Translations under genes and position numbers: made by a program
The notes under the pieces: generated by a model
Databases searched by the model: none
Told to the model about the DNA's origin: nothing
Seen by the model: the letters and a program-made list of their open reading frames with translations, nothing else
DNA from: Elymus sibiricus
Lineage: Eukaryota > Streptophyta > Magnoliopsida > Poales > Poaceae
Direction: 5' to 3'
Length of the DNA: 64,000 bases
NCBI GenBank assembly: GCA_039707655.1
Contig: CM077668.1
Coordinates: 69,023,086-69,087,085 of the forward strand
In this document: in pieces, positions 58,780 through 64,000 of the stretch
Position numbering within the stretch: position 1 is the stretch's first letter
Layout: each line of letters starts with the position of its first letter

Positions 58780-59105
58780 GATGAACGACCAAGCAGATCC
58801 ATTTTGACGTAATGAACGACCAAGCAGATCCATGAATATCAGAGACAAATCAAGTGCAGCACAGACATCCATTTCCAAGTAACTAGCTCATATAGCTGCA
58901 ACAAAATACTAGAAGCAACAAAAGACATTTTCATTTCATCTCAGGATAGGAGCAGATTCTATCTGATCAAATCCTTGTGGGTGGGTATTAACATTACATA
59001 ATTAGCCAAGTGTTAGTTGGGTTCATATCATTCCTCTTGTTCAGAAGAAGCAGAAGCGCGTCACTTCTGCCTCTCAGTGGAATTGAGGTGGTCATGGTCG
59101 CCATG
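58780..59105 (-). pseudogene. Degenerate duplicate of the 3' end of the downstream 314-aa gene
   Basis: 58780-59105 resembles 59230-59640 in order: ACGACCAA(G/T)CAGATC, AAGTGCAG-CACAGACATC, AGTAACTAGCT, GATTCTA(T/C)CT, GTTAGTTGG. On the minus strand 59030-59105 resembles the last exon (CGACCATGACCACC versus CGACCATGACTACC; GAGAGGCA) but has stops and has lost the cysteine pair. A short 20-bp repeat, GAACGACCAAGCAGATCCAT, also occurs twice (58782, 58814). Confidence 0.6.
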
Positions 59106-59569
59106 TTTCTAAGGCGTCGCCTTATGGACGCTTAGGCGGTAAGGCGCCATGACATAATTATGCTGCTGCAACTGACAAACTCATATGGCAGACATATGTA
59201 TATATAATGGAGGATTTGCTGGCAACAAAGTGATTAACGACCAATCAGATCAGCATGTAGCCATAAAACCATCCCTTTGCTAGTCACTCGTTGCCCAAAA
59301 GATTCAGTACAAATAATATATCAACACCTTAAAGTTCAGATAAACACCAGAGACTGAACATATCAACAAGTGCAGACATCTTCATGTTCTGCAGCAAACC
59401 CGTTTCTAAGATAAGTATAGTAACTAGCTGCCATTAGAGCTCGCATAACCGTAACAACATCACTAAGAGCAACAGAAGGCGTCGCGCTGTGAGCGGATTC
59501 TACCTAACTTAATCCTAGTGGGCAGATATTAACAAAGCATAATTTCACTGGGTGTTAGTTGGAGCCATC

Positions 59570-61931
59570 TCATTCATCTTCTTCAGAATAAGTGGAAGCG
59601 TGCCTCTCGGGGCAGTTGCGGTAGTCATGGTCGAGTACAAATTCCTTACAGAACCTGCACAGCCTTCGTTTTTTCTGTGGCTTTGCCTGGTACACAGGAG
59701 GATCTAGTCAGTGATAAATATATACAACTGCTTGTAAGTGGAAAAAATGATTTCAACAGAGGACATGGCATGGTCATATGATAGCTAAATGGATGATTTA
59801 ATGGCAATAAAAGAAAGAATACCATCAGGACAAGTCATGTGCAGCTTCAAACAATTATTACATTGTAAAGATTAAGATAAGCTAGTCATATGGTTTTTTT
59901 GGGACATGCCAATGAGAAATATCACTATGGAGGTTGCTTGCTTAACGCATACTCCCTCCGTCCCTAAATAAGTGTCGTTGATTTAGTACAACTTTGCACT
60001 AACTTTGTACTAAACCATCGGCACTTATTTTGGGACGGAGGGAGTACATTATAGCATCCGAATAAAACTAAATGTGATGGCCCTAGGAATACAAGGGCTA
60101 ATGCAGAATGAAAAGTAATTTGTAATACACATAACATCTACAGCTTGCTCAGTAGTCAAGACAGTGACATTAGTTATTCAACCATATTTTGCAAATTTGT
60201 CTATGAAGCAATTAATCTAGAGGCACGCGGGTATGAGTAGAATTCCGTACAGATCTTACGGTCTTCCTGTAGTACTCATTCTCAGCTCTCAACTCTTCAT
60301 TCTGCTTCTTCAAAGACTTGTTCTCCTCTGTCTTGAAATGCAACTCTAGTTCGAGTCTCTGAATCTGTTCAGCCTCGAGCTCTTTCGTCTTGCAAACGAG
60401 CTGCAGCCTCAACATCTGATTCTCAGCTCTCAGATACTCTCCTGCATTGATACAAAATATTATCGAGAAACGCATTGTGTATTTTGAAATATGCGAGTAC
60501 TAAGAGCTAGTGATTATCTTTTCTATACCTTGACTTGTTTTGTTCTGGATGTCAACTCCAATCGGTTGCACTCCGTTGGGTGTCATGGTTGCTTTTCTCT
60601 TCCTTCCTTGCTCCCAGCCTGCAATCTGAACGTAGTTGTCCGCAGAAACATACTTGTCTGCATTTAAACATTTCATTTGCACATTACTCAAAATGTAACC
60701 AGTCTGACAGATAACGACGCACGCATTCGACTCATGATGAAACTGCATACATGCATATTGTGTTCTATAAGTAACAATTGCTACAAGGTGTGATCAACAC
60801 TTCTTTATACCTTGACCTTCTTCGTTCTGGATCTCATTTCCAGTAGCCTGCGGTTCGTTTCGTTTGGCGGTTACTTCTCTCTTCATTCCCTGCAGCCCGC
60901 CTCCAATCTTAACGTAGTTGTCCTCAGAAACATGCTCGTCTGCATTTAAACATTCCATTCCACACCCACTAAAAAATGTAGTAAATCTCATTCTACTCAT
61001 GATGAACTGCATACATGGATATTGTGTTCTATAAGTAACAACTGCAAGAAGGGATGATCAATACTTGTTTATACCTTCATCTTCTTCATCATCTTCAGAA
61101 GCCTGTGGTGTATTTAGTTTGGCGGCTGCTTCTCTGTTCCTTCCCTGCAGCTCACCTTCACGCGGAAAATGGCTATCCTCAGAAATCCCCTCCTCTGCAA
61201 CTGATATTTTCCATTTGCAACACCACTCAGGTTTCCAAATCCAATCAATCTCATAGATATAGCACCAATTGCATGGAAAGTAAAGAACATTGTCGGTCTA
61301 CACTCTACACTACAGCTAGTACTACCAAAATGCTCTGCTCCTGGGAAATGATTTTTCTAGAGGGCCTGGAAACAGTGTTGACTGCATAGAAACCAGACGC
61401 ATTTGGCTGATCGTTGACTAGGATTCAAATTGTGGAGCCGATCGATTCAACAAAACCCTAAATCAGGGACTGAACCCCCCAAAAATTTCCCCAATCTATC
61501 GGGGAAGCTCCTAGAAGCCGCTTGCGATTTCCGGAGCTGCGAGCCACGCGAGATGGACGCGGCGAGAAATCAAAGCAAGGGTGACGGTTCACGGCGATCG
61601 AAAATGAAAATAATTAATGCGGCTGCCATGTAATTAAGGAAGTGTGTGAGACTCCCGCTTAATTATTACCGTCGCAATCGCGGGCGGCGCCGCTGCCGCC
61701 CTCCCTCCCGGCGGGCGCGTGGGCGTCCGACGCCGTCTCCTCGCCCACCACCACGCCCGCATTCTCCTCCGCCTCCTCCTGCTGCTGCTGCCCCTGCTCG
61801 AAACCAGAATCGGAGTCCGTCCCGTCCTCCTTGTCGTCGTCATGCCCTTGGTCGACGGCGCCGCCATTGTTGAATGTCTCCCACCACTTTTTGAAATCGT
61901 CAGGTACGTCGGCGGCGGCGGCGGCGGCCAT
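59570..61931 (-). CDS. 314-aa protein with triplicated exon, coiled coil and C-terminal CX2CX6HX4C motif
   Basis: Six exons on the minus strand: 61670-61931, 61075-61200, 60811-60939, 60529-60657, 60260-60441 and 59570-59686. All introns are GT-AG, introns 1-4 in phase 1 and intron 5 in phase 0; total 945 bp. Residues 1-87: Ala run, DDFKKWWETFNN, then acidic low complexity. Residues 88-215: three repeats of 42-43 residues, each one exon (for example DEHVSEDNYVKIGGGLQG and DKYVSADNYVQIAGWEQG). Residues 216-276: coiled coil (ENQMLRLQL, KTKELEAEQIQRLELEL). Residues 277-314: KKRRLCRFCKEFVLDHDYRNC, with C286, C289, H296 and C301, zinc-knuckle-like but with wider spacing. Acidic tail. A nucleic-acid or protein-binding role is only inference; family not named. 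Intron 5 holds a Stowaway MITE. Confidence 0.75.
59952..60044. mobile_element. Complete Stowaway MITE, 93 bp, TA target site
   Basis: Starts CTCCCTCCGTCCCTAAATAA and ends TTATTTTGGGACGGAGGGAG, near-perfect inverted repeats, flanked by TA on each side (59950-59951 and 60045-60046). The interior is AT-rich with a TTTAGTAC repeat. It sits in intron 5 of the 314-aa gene. Short hairpin-forming Tc1/mariner derivative, very common in grasses. Confidence 0.95.
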
Positions 61932-62162
61932 GCGGATGTCGGCCGGCGCGAAGGCAGAAGACTCTCGGGCTTCTCCCTCTCCCCCTCTCTCTCCGGAGGC
62001 CGGTTGTGATTTGCGAGTGGTGTGATGGGGTGGGTGGGGACTGCGGTGGAAACTGTAGAGTTTACTCAGTAACTTTTCATCTTCCCGCTGTACCCACGCG
62101 CTGTAATTCCATTCCATTTTCCAACAAAAATAATAATTCAAAATGCTACTCAAACTACTACT
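61932..62162. promoter_or_regulatory. 5' flank of the 314-aa gene
   Basis: 230 bp between the start codon (61931, minus) and the retroelement TSD at 62163. The first 80 bp are GC-rich, with CTCTCTCC repeats, as in plant 5' UTRs. No TATA box assigned. The retroelement insertion at 62178 may have displaced upstream control sequence. Confidence 0.4.
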
Positions 62163-62177
62163 GTAAAAACAATTTCA

Positions 62178-63370
62178 GAATTTCTAGATCTGTACCTGCT
62201 AATATCTATCAGTGGACCTCCTCCCCCGCGTCGCCTCCCCGAGCGGGGCGACCGGGGGCTCTCGTCGCTCCTCCCAGCCCTCCCCTCCCCCTCCTCCCCT
62301 TCCGCCGCCGTCGGCCTGGGCCACCGGGCCTTGCCCCCGTGGTGCCGGCGGCGGCGGCCCCGGCTTCTCCCCCCGCATGGCGCCTCGGCTCGGGCGGACG
62401 GCGGCCGACGGGGGTGCTCCTCGGCGACAATGGATCCGGCGGCGGCGCGGCTCCCTGGGCGGCGCAGTGCTGGGTGACGTGCGGGCGGTGGCGCGGCCGC
62501 TTGGCGTCGGGGCGGCGCGGTGGCTAGCGGCGGGCCTTCCCGGCCCAGATCTAGGCCCTTAGGGCTCGATCTGGGTCTGGGCGGGCCTGGCTTGGTTTGC
62601 TTGTGGCGTCTCCGGCGGGTCGGGGGCGTGACTCGTGCTGGGGGTGGTGGCGACGGTGGCTCGCGTTCTGCAGCGCGGCGACGGGGGCTTCGCGAGCCCG
62701 TTTCGGGCTCGGCTAGGCCAGGGGTGGCCCGGTTTGCCCCTATGCTGCGTCCGGCCAGATCCCGCCGTGGGCGGCGGAGGATGTCCCCTCCCGCGAGGCT
62801 TCTGATGTTGCCGCTCCTGGTTCCCGGTTGCGTCGTCTTGTTTCCGTCGGTCCCGTTTCGTTTGCCATGGTGAGACGGCGATGGAGACTGCTCGACCGTG
62901 GTGGCGCAAGTTGGTGGGCGGTGTGTTTGGTGGCGCGGGATGGATCGTCTGGGGTCGTGGTTGGTTGGTGGTCGGGAGAAATCCTTGTCGGCAGGGCCGG
63001 CACCGACGCGGTGACGCCCGTGGGCGCCGCCGTGCCTTCCTGAAGGGCGTCGGGCATACCCCTTCCACCACACCCCTCGCGTACCGGGGGAAACCCTAGG
63101 ACATGTCCGGGCAACAGCGTCATCATCGTCGTGATCCTTCTTGAAGGTGTTGTTTGGTATGCGGCGGTCCGGAGTGCTAGGAGCGTGGTGGAATTATCCG
63201 GTGGGCGCGGCGGTTGCGGGTCCTCATCGTTTTCGTTGATCCGCCGTTGTTGGCATTATTTTCTCTTCTGTTTCTTTTTTGTTTCTTTTGGGCTTGCTTG
63301 TGCTGAGGCCCCAGCAATTGTATCGTGTGGTCGTTGCTTTATAATATAAAGCGGGGGCAACCCTTTTTCG
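62178..63370 (+). mobile_element. GC-rich non-autonomous retroelement with about 15-bp TSD
   Basis: 1193 bp flanked by GTAAAAACAATTTCA (62163-62177 and 63371-63385). The GTA may belong to the element's end, giving a 12-15-bp TSD. The 3' end TTTATAATATAAAGCGGGGGCAACCCTTTTTCG matches the ends of 2532-4205 and 23185-23880. It also shares the 5' hairpin-like CCCCCGCGTCGC and an internal GTGCCTTCCTGAAGG. The long open frames on both strands (for example minus 62150-63073) reflect high GC and have no recognised domain. Confidence 0.78.
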
Positions 63371-63385
63371 GTAAAAACAATTTCA

Positions 63386-64000
63386 TTTCCTGCCACCAGT
63401 AAAACATCAGTATTCGATCTATCGAGAGAAACATACATCATAAATATATCAGGATATGTTTATTGTGGACTAATAAGGTACTGTTTGGGAACGCTCCGGC
63501 AGCTCGGAGGGCCGGAGCTGGGCTGGACGTGATGGGAAGCTGGGACGAGCCACAAAGTAAAAGGAAGAAGTTAGGGAGGTGGTGACTCTAGATTACTGAG
63601 GTGTTCTAAAGGCCCCCTCCAACGTTTCTTCTCCAATGCGACGCTTTGCTACGCAAATCGTGGGAGCCGGTGTCTTCTGGTCTATGTTAACGATTTCTTG
63701 GTTGCTGCTTCTACAAGCTCATGGGTTTCAACAAGTTTGCTCTGCTAAGACGGAGATATACATGAGGCAACAAGCTTTGCTCATGGTGCGGCGCCGATGA
63801 ATGTAGAAGGAAGAAGATTTCGGCACCCCAAAAGATTTGGCTGTATTTTTCAATTCTATAAGGTTGTTTTATAACGACATGTTCTACTTAGTATATGGCC
63901 TTTGACCTTATAAAAAAAAAGACAACGTCACCGTCACCTACACCGAAATCTAGTTGTGATTAAATCGACTCTTGTTTCTTCTCGCGAACAAGCATAGATC
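63386..64000. other. Intergenic; possible poly(A)-ended element remnant
   Basis: No credible gene. CTGTTTGGGAACGCTCCGGCAGCTC at 63481 and GGCCTTTGACCTTATAAAAAAAAA ending near 63921 resemble transposon or LINE termini, but no TSD or partner terminus was found. The tail to 64000 is featureless. Confidence 0.3.

Noticed and set aside
62150..63073. 307-codon minus-strand frame
   Set aside because: Lies in the GC-rich retroelement, overlaps other open frames on both strands, and has no recognised domain.
63831..63921. LINE 3' end with A-tail
   Set aside because: Suggestive A-run but no TSD or recognisable body, so reported only as a possibility in the intergenic entry.

Overview
The window is nuclear DNA of a grass, most probably a Triticeae cereal (wheat or a close relative). 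It contains GT-AG introns, a DUF1618 gene (a family expanded in grasses), Stowaway MITEs with the CTCCCTCCGT terminus, a long Sirevirus-type Copia retrotransposon and several other transposon insertions. No prokaryotic features, tRNA, rRNA or CRISPR arrays were seen.

The dominant feature is a direct tandem duplication. Bases 1-26059 (copy A, cut by the left edge of the window) are repeated almost perfectly at 29780-55738 (copy B). Each copy holds, in order: (i) a minus-strand XH-domain gene of the FDM/IDN2 type (RNA-directed DNA methylation family), with a GC-rich retroelement flanked by a 15-bp target-site duplication (TSD) in its large intron; (ii) a divergently oriented plus-strand gene for an unknown 233-aa protein; (iii) a noncoding segment resembling a Triticeae Gypsy-type element; (iv) a high-copy repeat split in two by a complete Sirevirus with 1372-bp LTRs and TSD GACCC; (v) a truncated Stowaway, a minus-strand GC-rich retroelement and an AT-rich segment; (vi) an intact single-exon DUF1618 gene. 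The copies differ by five indels (+1, -39, -5, -58, +1 in copy B relative to A) and scattered substitutions.

Only copy A carries a 2.6-kb Mutator-like element 60 bp after the DUF1618 stop codon, with a 9-bp TSD. Copy B has the matching empty site. Beyond that point the two copies continue into clearly more diverged repeats (28694-29531 and 55748-56372). This marks the right edge of the young duplication and suggests unequal crossing-over between older repeats.

The FDM-like gene seems to have been inactive before it was duplicated. Both copies share an in-frame TAG in exon 2 and a G-to-A change at the +1 base of the last intron. The Sirevirus copies share a deletion that removes most of RNase H. 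They then gained separate lesions: gag is frameshifted only in B, and the envelope-like ORF has a stop only in A.

The right arm (56373-64000) is single copy. It has a minus-strand retroelement with a 12-bp TSD, a degraded gene remnant, a six-exon minus-strand gene for a 314-aa protein with three tandemly duplicated exons, a coiled coil and a C-terminal CX2CX6HX4C motif, and another GC-rich retroelement with a 13-15-bp TSD. The final 600 bp show nothing recognisable.
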